A DNA stretch of 64,000 nucleotides, taken from the NCBI RefSeq assembly GCF_024256385.1, contig NZ_JAMLFW010000001.1, positions 1,178,001-1,242,000 of the forward strand, written 5' to 3'. The notes below the pieces were generated by a model. It saw only the letters and a list, made by a program, of their open reading frames with translations, was not told the DNA's origin and did no database searches. The translations under genes were made by a program, and so were the position numbers. How positions within the stretch are numbered: position 1 is the first letter of the stretch; each line of letters opens with the position of its first letter. This document shows positions 26,644 through 35,593 of this stretch, in pieces. This stretch comes from Anatilimnocola floriformis (lineage in GTDB: Bacteria > Planctomycetota > Planctomycetia > Pirellulales > Pirellulaceae).

Positions 26644-26794
26644 AAAGTATCCTTCCGCTCCGCGAGCCAACGATTCCGCTTTGGCTTCCTGATTCGCTGA
26701 GCATCGCGCTCGACTTGGAATCGAGCTATGAAGAAACCTGTCGTGTGCTGCGACTGGTGAAGTAGCGCGACACTTTCAGGTTGCGAACGGCGCC

Positions 26795-28705
26795 CTACTG
26801 ATTCATCTCCAGCGCCTCTTCCCAGTGCTCATACAGCTTCGGCAGTTTTTCTTCCAGTTCGCTGAGCTCACTTTGAATCTGCTTCACCCGGCCGCCGTCG
26901 CGGAGGATGTCGGGATCGGAATACAGGCCGAGCAGCTCTTGCTGTCGCGCTTCCCGCTGATGGATTTCTGTTTCGATTTCGCCCGGTTTGCGATAGGGGA
27001 ACTTCCGTTTGCGGCGGCCTTCCTTTTCCGTGCGCTGGGCAACAGCGCCGGCTGATTCTTCTTTCTTCTTCTCGGCCGCGACACCAGCGCGGGCGTCGAG
27101 GGCAAAGCCCTGCTTCACCAGGTGCTGATAGGTGTCGTAGTTCCCCTCGATTACGCGAAAGCGATCTGGCTGCACGATGAGGAGCTTCGTGGCGACCTGA
27201 TTAAGAAAGTAGCGGTCGTGGCTGACGAAGATCACCGTTCCATCGAAGGCTTTCAAGGCTTGTTCGAGGGCATCGCGGGCCCACAAGTCGAGGTGGTTCG
27301 TCGGTTCGTCGAGCAGCAGCACGTTGGCATCGAGCGCCGCTAGCCGCGCGAGGGCAGTTCGGTTGCGCTCGCCGCCACTGAGGCTCGATACTTTCTGCAG
27401 CACTGTTTCGCCGATGAGGCCGAAGCGTGCGAGCAGGTCGCGGCGGGCTTGGATCATGAATTCCTTGTGATCGGGCCGCACCGCATCGGCGACTTCGGCG
27501 TTCGGATCGACACTGCTCAGGTGCTGATCGAAGTAGCCGAGCTTCACGCCGCTGCCGATCACGGATCTTCCCGCGTCAGCTGTCGTCTCGCCGACGATGC
27601 AGCGGAGCAGCGTCGTTTTGCCGGTGCCGTTCGGTCCGAGGATGCCCCATTTTTCGCCGCGGAGCACATCGAACGTCAGATTTTTGAACAGCTGCCGGTC
27701 GTACGCTTTGCTGAGGCCTTCGACGCGGAGCACGATGTCGCCCGTGCGCGACGCAGCCGGAAAGCCCATCGGCGGCGACTTAATCTCTCGCGGCGGCGGC
27801 ACGCGCTCGATCCGTTCGAGCTTCTTGCGGCGATCTTCGGCCTGCGTGGCGAGCACGCCGTAGTGGTTCTTGCGGATGAAATCTTCCATCCGCGCGATTT
27901 CTTCCTGCTGCTTCTCGTAGGTCTTCCGCTGAACCTCAAGCCGCTCACTCTTCAGTCGTTTGTACTGCGTGAAATTGCCCGGATACGACTCGACGGTTCC
28001 TTGATAAAGCTCCAGCGTGCGGTTCGTCACGCGATCGAGAAAGTAGCGGTCGTGACTGACCACGAGCATGGCCTGATCGGTCGCCGTGAGATAGTTTTCG
28101 AGCCACTCGGTCGCATCAATGTCGAGATGGTTCGACGGTTCATCGAGCAACAGCAAATCGGGATCGGCCAGTAGCAGTTTGGCGAGGATCAGTCGATTTT
28201 GCTGACCGCCCGAAAGTTGCTCGACGGGCTTTTGCCAGGTCGCCTCGCCAAAGCCAAGCCCTTCCAAAATCTGCTCGATCCGCCGATCGGCTTGATACAC
28301 GTCGTGGCGATGGAGTTGATGTTGAATGAAATCGAACTGCTGCTCGAGCTTCTTGCGCGCCGACGCATCCTGCTCGGTCGCCATCGCCGCGGCAATCCGT
28401 TCGGCTTCGACGGAAAGCTGCAGCAGTTCTTCGAGCCCGCTGCTCGCTTCCTGCCAAACCGTCCGCCCCGCGGCGAACTCGGGTTGCTGTTCCAAATAGC
28501 CAATGCGGGCGCGCGAATGAATTTCGACTCGCCCCGAGTGCGGCTCACTTTGCCCCGCAATGATTTGCATCAGCGTGGTCTTGCCCGCGCCATTCGGTCC
28601 CACGAGCGCAGCCCGTTCGCCAGGCCGTAAATCAAACGTCACGCCGTCGAGCACGGGTTCAGGGCCATAGTGCTTCACGATGTCTTGTACGGAGAGCAGA
28701 ATCAT
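26795..28705 (-). CDS. ABC-F family ATPase
   Basis: A 636-residue protein with two ABC domains and no membrane segment. Domain 1 has GPNGAGKTT, LSGGQQNR and LLLDEPSNHLD. Domain 2 has GPNGTGKTT, LSGGERNR and LLLDEPTNHLD. Between them is the YEKQQEEIARMEDFI linker, the P-site tRNA-interacting motif of ABC-F proteins. The C-terminal 90 residues are a charged coiled-coil (EKEGRRKRKFPYRK...). ABC-F proteins act on the ribosome, in translation or antibiotic protection; this one looks like the Uup/YheS group. Transcribed divergently from the MiaE-like gene. Confidence 0.93.
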   Translation of the reverse strand: MILLSVQDIVKHYGPEPVLDGVTFDLRPGERAALVGPNGAGKTTLMQIIAGQSEPHSGRVEIHSRARIGYLEQQPEFAAGRTVWQEASSGLEELLQLSVEAERIAAAMATEQDASARKKLEQQFDFIQHQLHRHDVYQADRRIEQILEGLGFGEATWQKPVEQLSGGQQNRLILAKLLLADPDLLLLDEPSNHLDIDATEWLENYLTATDQAMLVVSHDRYFLDRVTNRTLELYQGTVESYPGNFTQYKRLKSERLEVQRKTYEKQQEEIARMEDFIRKNHYGVLATQAEDRRKKLERIERVPPPREIKSPPMGFPAASRTGDIVLRVEGLSKAYDRQLFKNLTFDVLRGEKWGILGPNGTGKTTLLRCIVGETTADAGRSVIGSGVKLGYFDQHLSSVDPNAEVADAVRPDHKEFMIQARRDLLARFGLIGETVLQKVSSLSGGERNRTALARLAALDANVLLLDEPTNHLDLWARDALEQALKAFDGTVIFVSHDRYFLNQVATKLLIVQPDRFRVIEGNYDTYQHLVKQGFALDARAGVAAEKKKEESAGAVAQRTEKEGRRKRKFPYRKPGEIETEIHQREARQQELLGLYSDPDILRDGGRVKQIQSELSELEEKLPKLYEHWEEALEMNQ

Positions 28706-28809
28706 GCGGACAAAATCAAATTGCTGTGCCAGGAATTCTCATCATTAGCAAGCAATTGTATCATTCAACCTTCGACTTCGGACAACAGAACCACAATCCA
28801 ATCTCCATC

Positions 28810-29385
28810 GTGTTGAATCTTCAATCCACCACTCCCGACCGCTGGCTGCATCAGGTCGAAGCCAATCTCGAGGAGTTGCTGATCGACCACGCTCATTGCG
28901 AGCGGAAAGCGGCCGCCTGCGCGCTGAGCCTCATCGGCTACTACGTAGAAGATGTCGAACTGGCCGCCGAGATGACGGAGATCGTGCGCGAGGAGCTCGA
29001 GCACTATCACCTGGTGATCAAATTGCTCGAACGCCGCGGCATGAAGTTCCGGCGGATTCACCCCAGCACTTACGGCAACAAGTTGCACGCGCTGGTCAGT
29101 CGCCAGGAACCGCAGCGGGCCGTCGATCGGTTGATCGTCGCTGGTTTGATCGAAGCTCGTTCCTGCGAACGCTTCGGCTTGCTGCGCGATCGACTTGCCG
29201 ATCGCGAATTGGCCGAGTTTTATGGCAGCCTGTTTGAATCGGAAGCCCGGCACCACAGCACCTATGTGCAACTGGCCCGCCGATACACGGATGAAGTATC
29301 GCTCCGGCAACGGCTGCACGAACTGGCCGCAGCCGAAGCGGCGATCCTCGTCGATGGTGATGATTTTCCCCGCATGCACAGCTGA
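28810..29385 (+). CDS. miaE: MiaE-like tRNA-hydroxylase, diiron protein
   Basis: About 191 residues if begun at the GTG at 28810, which gives MLNLQSTTPDRWL, the usual MiaE N-terminus. The frame is open back to 28726 (a GTG), and there is no clear Shine-Dalgarno for either, so the start is uncertain. A ferritin-like four-helix bundle with iron-ligand motifs is seen: LIDHAHCERKAA, MTEIVREELEHYHLV, LIEARSCERFGLL and SEARHHSTYVQL. MiaE hydroxylates the isopentenyl group of ms2i6A37 in tRNA. Two zinc-ribbon paralogs follow at short spacing. Confidence 0.8.
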   Translation: MLNLQSTTPDRWLHQVEANLEELLIDHAHCERKAAACALSLIGYYVEDVELAAEMTEIVREELEHYHLVIKLLERRGMKFRRIHPSTYGNKLHALVSRQEPQRAVDRLIVAGLIEARSCERFGLLRDRLADRELAEFYGSLFESEARHHSTYVQLARRYTDEVSLRQRLHELAAAEAAILVDGDDFPRMHS

Positions 29386-29394
29386 GCGTTCACC

Positions 29395-30537
29395 ATGGCC
29401 GACATCCAGTGGCTCGATGCGGTTGATCACGACGCTCCCGCGCCGCGCGGCAAACCGTGCGAAGCCTGCGGCACTCCGATCGAACCGCTCGACAAATTCT
29501 GCCCCGCATGCGGCACTCCCAATCCAGACTATCAAGCGCCGGTCGCTCCCGCGGCAAAGCAGGCGTCACCGGAAGTTGTCGATGCGCAAGTCGTCGACCA
29601 ATCGCATACGGAACAACCCGAGCAAAAGCACTTCCGCTGCGAAACCTGTGGCGCCGAAGTGGCAACCGATCCGGATCAGCGCAGTTACACCTGCCCGTTT
29701 TGCGATTCGACGTATGTGATCGAACTGCCGCAGCGCGACACCGGCCGGCAGCAACCCGAGTTCGTCATCGGCTTTGCGATTACGCCCGAAGATGCCCAAG
29801 CGAAGTTCAAAGCTTGGCTCGCCGATAACGGTTGGTATCGGCCCGGCGATCTGAAGACTTCTGCTGTCGTCGACAAGATGAAAGGCGTGTATCTGCCGTT
29901 CTGGTCGTTCTCGATGCGGGCCGACAGCAACTGGCAAGCGAGCATCGGCGAGCATTGGTATCGGACCGAGACTTACACCACGACCGATTCCAAGGGAAAC
30001 ACCACCACGCATACGCGGCAGGTGCAAGAGACCGAGTGGTATCCGCTCGCCGGCCGGCATCATCATTACTACAGCGGCTATCTCGTTAGTGGCAGCAAAG
30101 GTTTGCCGCAGGATCAAGCTCTGCGCGTGCAGCCCTATCAACTGCCGGCGCTCAAGCGCTACGCCCCGTGGTTTCTGGCCGGTTGGTTTGCGGAAGAGTA
30201 TTCGGTCTCGCGCGACCGGGCTCTCGAGATTTCGCAACAAGAGTTTTACAACCGCGAGCAAAGCAACGTCGCTGCGTTCCTCCCGGGCGACACGCATCGC
30301 AGCTTGAGCGTGAGCACCAACTTCAGCCAGGTGAATTCCGATCTCTGTCTGCTGCCGATGTACATTGCCAGCTATAAGTATCAGGACAAGCTCTACCGCT
30401 TTCTGCTGAATGGCCAGACGGGACGCATGGCCGGAGATAAGCCGGTGTCGTGGCAGCGAATTGCGATCCTGGTCGGTGTAATTGTCGCGGTGTTGCTTGT
30501 TCTCTTCCTGATCATCGCGGCAATGAACGCGCGGTAA
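29395..30537 (+). CDS. Zinc-ribbon membrane protein, paralog 1
   Basis: The 380-residue protein begins 9 bases after the MiaE-like gene. Two zinc-binding segments are seen: CEACGTPIEPLDKFCPACG (about 19-42) and CETCGAEV...CPFC (about 82-103). A middle region has WYRPGDLKTSAVVDKMKGVYLPFWSFSM and FAEEYSVSRDRALEISQ. It ends with YRFLLNGQTGRMAG and a C-terminal membrane segment (IAILVGVIVAVLLVLFLIIAA). The adjacent paralog shares GVY.P.W.F and NGQTGR. I do not know its function; some relatives carry misleading replication-protein names because of the zinc ribbon. Confidence 0.8.
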   Translation: MADIQWLDAVDHDAPAPRGKPCEACGTPIEPLDKFCPACGTPNPDYQAPVAPAAKQASPEVVDAQVVDQSHTEQPEQKHFRCETCGAEVATDPDQRSYTCPFCDSTYVIELPQRDTGRQQPEFVIGFAITPEDAQAKFKAWLADNGWYRPGDLKTSAVVDKMKGVYLPFWSFSMRADSNWQASIGEHWYRTETYTTTDSKGNTTTHTRQVQETEWYPLAGRHHHYYSGYLVSGSKGLPQDQALRVQPYQLPALKRYAPWFLAGWFAEEYSVSRDRALEISQQEFYNREQSNVAAFLPGDTHRSLSVSTNFSQVNSDLCLLPMYIASYKYQDKLYRFLLNGQTGRMAGDKPVSWQRIAILVGVIVAVLLVLFLIIAAMNAR

Positions 30538-30546
30538 CGAGCAACC

Positions 30547-31533
30547 ATGAGCGAAGTTCTCGAAAAATGCGCCGTTTGCCAGGCCTTGCTCGACGAGGAG
30601 GATCTGTTCTGCGCAAACTGCGGCACCGAAGCGCCGCAGCGAGAGAATACAGGTGGCTCGAATGAGTCGATGATCTCGACACACAACTTTCGCTGCGACG
30701 GCTGTGGCGCGTCGATGAGCTACGACGCCAAGGTGCAGAACCTGCGCTGTCCTTTCTGCGGCGGTGAAAAGCTGCAAGCCGAGAAAGATGTCAAAACACT
30801 CGCGCCGAAATTCGTGGTGCCGTTTCGCATCGAACAGCACGATGCCGTCGCGCGGCTGAAGGCCTGGATGGGGAGCAGCTTTTGGCGTCCCGGCGATCTG
30901 GCGACGTTGTCGATCGTGACGAAGCTAACCGCCGTGTACGTGCCGTACTGGGTCTTCAGCGCGAAAACATTTACGTACTGGACGGCCGACAGTAGCGAAA
31001 CACCGTGGGGCGCGAGTGCCAGTTGGTGTCCGGTTTCGGGAGAGCATCATGGCTCGTACGACGGTCTGTTGATCGGCGCGAGTAGCTCGCTGTCGCCGGC
31101 CGAAACCAGTTCGATCTGTCCGTACGATTTGAGCCAGGCCATTCCCACGGAACGAGCCGATCTGGAAAACGCGCTCTTCGAACAGTTTCAAGTCCAGCGC
31201 AAATACGCCCGGCCTCTCGCGCAGCAAGGGCTCGAAGAATATGAACGTCAGGCCTGTGAAACGCTCGTGCCAGGCCGAGCGCGCAACGTGAATGTCAACG
31301 TCCGCGTCGAAGGTCTGTCGGCCGAACCGGTGCTGTTGCCAGTTTGGATCATGGCGTATTCGTACCGCGAGCAGACTTTTCGCTTCTTGCTGAATGGTCA
31401 GACGGGGCGCTGCACGGGAACGGCGCCGACGTCGTATTTAAAGATTGCTGGTGTCGTCGCGGCGGTGATTGGGGCGATTGTGTTGCTGGTAATCTGCGGC
31501 GGGATTATCGCTGCGATTGCAGGATCGCGATGA
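30547..31533 (+). CDS. Zinc-ribbon membrane protein, paralog 2
   Basis: A 328-residue relative of the gene 9 bases before it. It has a CAVCQALLDEEDLFCANCG ribbon and a CDGCGASM...CPFCG ribbon, then FWRPGDLATLSIVTKLTAVYVPYWVFSA, a SGEHHGSYDGLLIGASS segment and a FRFLLNGQTGRCTG motif before the C-terminal membrane segment (IAGVVAAVIGAIVLLVICGGIIAAIA). The duplicated layout suggests the products work together, perhaps as a complex at the membrane. Function unknown. Confidence 0.8.
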   Translation: MSEVLEKCAVCQALLDEEDLFCANCGTEAPQRENTGGSNESMISTHNFRCDGCGASMSYDAKVQNLRCPFCGGEKLQAEKDVKTLAPKFVVPFRIEQHDAVARLKAWMGSSFWRPGDLATLSIVTKLTAVYVPYWVFSAKTFTYWTADSSETPWGASASWCPVSGEHHGSYDGLLIGASSSLSPAETSSICPYDLSQAIPTERADLENALFEQFQVQRKYARPLAQQGLEEYERQACETLVPGRARNVNVNVRVEGLSAEPVLLPVWIMAYSYREQTFRFLLNGQTGRCTGTAPTSYLKIAGVVAAVIGAIVLLVICGGIIAAIAGSR

Positions 31534-31563
31534 GAAGTGAACGATCCATGTTACGAGGTTGAA

Positions 31564-32148
31564 ATGGAACCGGACGAAGAGCTGCAACGGCTGAAACGCG
31601 AACTCACCGTCTACCTCAGGTACGATATCAACCTGCCGCTCCCGGATCACGCCATTCTAGAATTATTGTCGATCATCCGGCGTACGAGCGCTCACAATTC
31701 GCTGGAGAAATGGAAACACTCTCTCATTTCCATGGGCATCGTTTGCCTCGGCAACCGTATGCGTCCCACACAGTCCGGAGCGCTGACGGCAGCCCAATCA
31801 GAAGCTCTCTTTGCGCTCAACGAATATTCAACTAGTTCGATCCCTGATATTGCAGGCGCGGCAGCACATTCTCTCGGTATGTTGAAACGGCGTGAAGGGA
31901 TTCCAGCAATCCTACGAGTCATCGAAAACGATAGCTTCGTCGACGACCAATCACATCTTATTACCGTGCGCGGGATCGCCTTTCGAGCTCTGCTGCGAAT
32001 CGAACCACAGCTAGCTCGTGAAGCCATTCGTGCCCGCGCCCGTCAAGAATATCTGTGGGCGTCGAAAACTGGCGACGTACAGCCTCCGCAGATTTTCTCC
32101 GTGAACTGGACGAAGAGTTTGCTTTGCTCCATGAGGGGTTGGAGCTAG
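31564..32148 (+). CDS. Hypothetical helical protein
   Basis: The ATG at 31564 has GAGG five bases upstream and gives 194 residues, preferred to the GTG at 31537. The body is helical, with a section (IAGAAAHSLGMLKRREGIPAIL...) that resembles HEAT-like repeats. Two cysteines and no signal peptide are seen. It follows the zinc-ribbon genes closely on the same strand and ends 9 bases from the stop of the convergent purB. Confidence 0.6.
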   Translation: MEPDEELQRLKRELTVYLRYDINLPLPDHAILELLSIIRRTSAHNSLEKWKHSLISMGIVCLGNRMRPTQSGALTAAQSEALFALNEYSTSSIPDIAGAAAHSLGMLKRREGIPAILRVIENDSFVDDQSHLITVRGIAFRALLRIEPQLAREAIRARARQEYLWASKTGDVQPPQIFSVNWTKSLLCSMRGWS

Positions 32149-32157
32149 AGGGTTAAC

Positions 32158-33585
32158 CTAGACCTTCAGTTCCGCACTCAATTGCGCCTGGTTCGCATAG
32201 CGTGCTCGCAGTGGTTCAATCACTTCGGCGATGAATTCATCGACCTGCTCGGGCGCACGACCGACGTATTGCGCGGGATCGAGTGCCGCTTGCAGATCGA
32301 CGCCGGCGAAATCGGCTTCACTGGCGAGGCGCTCGAGTAGGTCGTTTGGCTTGCCTTGTTGCTTCACCACGGCGGCTGCTTCGTGACTGCGCTTGCGGAT
32401 CACTTCGTGCAGATTCTGCCGATCGCCGCCACGCTCGACGGCGGCCATCAGCAGATTTTCGGTCGCCATAAACGGCAACTCTTCTTGCAGGTTCTTCGCA
32501 ACAACTAGCGGATAAACCACCAGACCAGCGCTAATGTTCTGCAGCAGTACCAGGATCGCATCGATCGCGAGGAACGATTGTGGCAAGACCAGCCGGCGAT
32601 TGGCCGAGTCATCGAGCGTGCGTTCCATCCACTGCGTGGCCACGGTGTTGGCAGCACTCGACTGCAGCGAAATTACGAACCGAGACAGCGCGCAAACGCG
32701 TTCGCTCTTCATCGGATTCCGCTTGTAAGCCATCGCGCTGCTTCCAATCTGATCTTCTCCGAACGGCTCTTCCATTTCCTTGCGCGAAGCAAGTAACCTG
32801 ACATCCGTCGCCAGCTTATGGGCCGACTGGGCGATGCCAGAGAGGACGTCGACGATTTGCGAATCGACCTTGCGGGTATAAGTCTGGCCGGTCACCGAGT
32901 AGCTGTCGTCGAAGCCGATTTTCTTGGCCACGAGCTTTTCCAGTTCGCGCACCTTGGCGTGATCGCCGTGAAAGAGGGCAAGGAAGCTGGCCTGCGTGCC
33001 GGTCGTTCCTTTCACGCTGCGAGCCCGCATCTCGGCGATGCGATGTTCGACTTCGTATAGATCGAGCACGAGATCGTAGGCCCACAAGCAAGCACGCTTG
33101 CCAACGGTCGTCGGCTGCGCGGGCTGCAAGTGAGTGAAGCCCAAACAAGCAAGGCTCCGCTGCTGCGCCGCGAACTTAGAAAGCTGATCGATCACGCCCA
33201 TCAACCGCCGCGCGACTAGTTGCAGCCCTTCGCGGAGCAGCAACAGGTCGGCGTTGTCGGTTACGTAACAACTGGTCGCGCCGAGGTGAATGATGCCACG
33301 CGCGGTCGGGCAGACATCGCCGTAGGTATGGACGTGAGCCATCACGTCGTGCCGCAGTTTCTTTTCGTACTTCGCCGCCGCGGCAAAATCGATGTTGTCG
33401 ACCTGACCGCGGAGTTCCGCAATCTGCTCCTCAGTGACCGGCAGCCCCATCTGCCGTTCGGCCTCGGCCAGAATCACCCACAGCCGTCGCCAAGTGCCAA
33501 ACTTCCGCTGCTCGCTCCAAAGCGACGACATTTCGGTAGAAGCGTAACGCGAGATAAGCGGATTTTCGTAACGATCGTGCGACAT
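32158..33585 (-). CDS. purB: Adenylosuccinate lyase
   Basis: The 475-residue protein carries the fumarase/aspartase superfamily signature [14 protein letters not shown], preceded by DQIG. The N-terminal [30 protein letters not shown] and [15 protein letters not shown]-type segments fit the PurB group that also includes the longer eukaryotic-like enzymes. It cleaves succinyl-AMP and SAICAR in purine synthesis. Together with guaB it gives two purine genes in the window, but they are not in one operon. Start chosen at the ATG giving the canonical N-terminus. Confidence 0.95.
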   Translation of the reverse strand: MSHDRYENPLISRYASTEMSSLWSEQRKFGTWRRLWVILAEAERQMGLPVTEEQIAELRGQVDNIDFAAAAKYEKKLRHDVMAHVHTYGDVCPTARGIIHLGATSCYVTDNADLLLLREGLQLVARRLMGVIDQLSKFAAQQRSLACLGFTHLQPAQPTTVGKRACLWAYDLVLDLYEVEHRIAEMRARSVKGTTGTQASFLALFHGDHAKVRELEKLVAKKIGFDDSYSVTGQTYTRKVDSQIVDVLSGIAQSAHKLATDVRLLASRKEMEEPFGEDQIGSSAMAYKRNPMKSERVCALSRFVISLQSSAANTVATQWMERTLDDSANRRLVLPQSFLAIDAILVLLQNISAGLVVYPLVVAKNLQEELPFMATENLLMAAVERGGDRQNLHEVIRKRSHEAAAVVKQQGKPNDLLERLASEADFAGVDLQAALDPAQYVGRAPEQVDEFIAEVIEPLRARYANQAQLSAELKV

Positions 33586-33671
33586 GAATCAGCACTTTCC
33601 GAGGCGTTGGAGCGGCGAGGCGGAAAGTGATTGATTTTAGCAAAACGAGAGAATTTGCCGATGGGCCGTGC

Positions 33672-34379
33672 TCATTCCTGCGCCTGATAGTTCAGTTTCT
33701 TGACGAAGGCAGTGTGTTCGTGAGAATCGATGCCATTCTTGAGCGCTTGCGTGACCTTTTTCAGCGAGCCTGCGACCAATGCCGCAGCGTCGAGCCACAG
33801 ACCTGGAAAAACGTGGCTTTTGTAAATTCCTTGTGCATCTGTCTTCAGCGGCACGAATTGATTGTTTTCGAGAATGAACCAATCGATCTCCCGATCCAGG
33901 ACCCGCCAAACGATGTATTCACGAACGCCGCAACGTCGATAGACGTCTTTTTTGGTATTCAAATCGAAGCTCACCGTGCTGGATGAAACTTCAGCAACCA
34001 ATTCGGGCGCGTTCTCGATATAGTCGTCTTCACTGATTTGGCAGTTGCCGCCACACTCGGGCAGTATCAACAGCATGGCGTCTGGTTGCGGCATGTTGTC
34101 CAAATCGAGTCGAGCTGATGTATCATTGCCGCAATCAACACCTGGCGTTTCTTCCACGTAGTCGCCAATCCAATGCGTGAGGTAGCTATGAGGTCGGCCG
34201 TGATTAGAGTACCGAACTGTAGCAGGCATGTAGACCACTCCTTCAATCAGTTCGGCTTTCTTTAAGTTCGGCATCGCGCGGTATCGCCGCTCGAACTCGT
34301 CGCGCGTAAGACGGTCGCCGTTCTCAAGCGGTGGAACCGCAAACGGAATCGGGCCTCGTGGCGGATTGACTGTCGACAT
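33672..34379 (-). CDS. Uma2-family protein (DUF820)
   Basis: A 235-residue protein with the Uma2 pattern: LTRDEFERRYRAMPNLKKAELIEGVVYMP, a PDAMLLI strand with catalytic-type Asp, PELVAEVSSSTVSFD (Glu of the PD-(D/E)xK fold) and KKDVYRRCGVREYIVWR. These features place it in the PD-(D/E)xK nuclease fold. The family is very abundant in cyanobacteria and planctomycetes and its role is unknown. Confidence 0.88.
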   Translation of the reverse strand: MSTVNPPRGPIPFAVPPLENGDRLTRDEFERRYRAMPNLKKAELIEGVVYMPATVRYSNHGRPHSYLTHWIGDYVEETPGVDCGNDTSARLDLDNMPQPDAMLLILPECGGNCQISEDDYIENAPELVAEVSSSTVSFDLNTKKDVYRRCGVREYIVWRVLDREIDWFILENNQFVPLKTDAQGIYKSHVFPGLWLDAAALVAGSLKKVTQALKNGIDSHEHTAFVKKLNYQAQE

Positions 34380-34423
34380 GTCGTTTCTCCTGCCGTACCC
34401 ATCGCAAATTGAGCGATCAACGA

Positions 34424-35512
34424 CTACCTCTGCACCCTGCCACTCGCGTTGCCGCCAAGCAGCGCCTTCACTTCATCCACACTAACATAGTTAAAATCTC
34501 CCTGCACCGAATGCTTCAGGCAGCTTGCCGCGACGGCGAAGGCGATCGCTTTGTCGGGTGACGCCAGGTCGGGCGTGTTGAGTGCGTAGAGCAATCCGGC
34601 GCCGAAGGAGTCCCCTGCCCCGACGCGATCGACAATGTTGCGAATCTCGTAGGGCACGTAGTTACCAGCCGCGTCGGTTGGTGCGAAGCACGCTTTGTCG
34701 GTGGCGACATCGAGCAGCATGGCGCCCCAGTTGTTGTGATCGGCCGAGATGCTTTCGCGCAGCGTGATTGCGACTCGCTTCACGCTGGGGAACTGCGCTG
34801 CGATCTGGCGGGCAACATCTTCGTAGGCCGCAGCGGCGATGTGTCCCTGCAAGACATCGGTTTCGCCGGCGTGAATGCCGAGGACATCGGCGGCATCTTC
34901 TTCGTTGGCGATGACCAGATCGACATGCCGCAGCAAGCGACTCATCGTTTCTTTCGCCAGGTCTTTCGGTTTCGTTCCGGGCCGCCAGTTCCAAAGCTTC
35001 TTGCGGAAGTTGAGATCGCAGGAAACGGTCACGCCGCGAGCATGTGCCAGTTCGACCAGCCTTTGATTTGCCAGCGCTGCTGCTTCGCTGATGGCTGGCG
35101 TGATGCCGGTGACGTGCAGCCAATGAACGTCTTGCAGCGCTCGTTCGAAATCATATTCATCGGCGGCGGCCAGGCTGATGGCGCTGTAGCTGCGATCGTA
35201 GAGAACCGTGCTGCCGCGCTGGTTGGCGCCGACTTCGACAAAATAGAGTCCGAGTCGCCCTTCCTTACGCCAATAGATCTGCGAAACATCGACGCCCAGT
35301 CCACGTAGCGATGTCACCAGCGATTCCGCGACCGGCTGCTTCGGCAGCGCGGTGAGATAACGTGCCGGCAACCCGAACATGGCTAGCGATGCCGCGACGT
35401 TCGCTTCGCCGCCGCCCCAAGTGACTTGAACGGAACCAGGCAGCGACTGCGGCCAACGCAAATGCCCAGGAGGAGCGATCCGGGCCATGACTTCGCCAAA
35501 AGTGAGAAACAT
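34424..35512 (-). CDS. kdgK: 2-keto-3-deoxygluconate kinase (PfkB family)
   Basis: The 362-residue protein starts at the ATG at 35512 (MFLTFGEVMARIAP). PfkB signatures are present: WGGGEANVAASLAMFG near the N-terminus and DRVGAGDSFGAGLLYAL near the end, which holds the catalytic Asp. RLGLYFVEVGANQRGSTVLYDR is the segment typical of KDG kinases. It phosphorylates 2-keto-3-deoxygluconate to KDPG, the last common step of uronate breakdown. The gene follows a GH88-type hydrolase on the same strand with an 81-base gap, consistent with uronate catabolism. Confidence 0.85.
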   Translation of the reverse strand: MFLTFGEVMARIAPPGHLRWPQSLPGSVQVTWGGGEANVAASLAMFGLPARYLTALPKQPVAESLVTSLRGLGVDVSQIYWRKEGRLGLYFVEVGANQRGSTVLYDRSYSAISLAAADEYDFERALQDVHWLHVTGITPAISEAAALANQRLVELAHARGVTVSCDLNFRKKLWNWRPGTKPKDLAKETMSRLLRHVDLVIANEEDAADVLGIHAGETDVLQGHIAAAAYEDVARQIAAQFPSVKRVAITLRESISADHNNWGAMLLDVATDKACFAPTDAAGNYVPYEIRNIVDRVGAGDSFGAGLLYALNTPDLASPDKAIAFAVAASCLKHSVQGDFNYVSVDEVKALLGGNASGRVQR

Positions 35513-35593
35513 GCGCTGCAAAACTCGCTGATGATTGTTGTGGTGCGGCAGACTGTAAACGCCGCAGACAATCTACCAACGCTGCCCTGCGCA

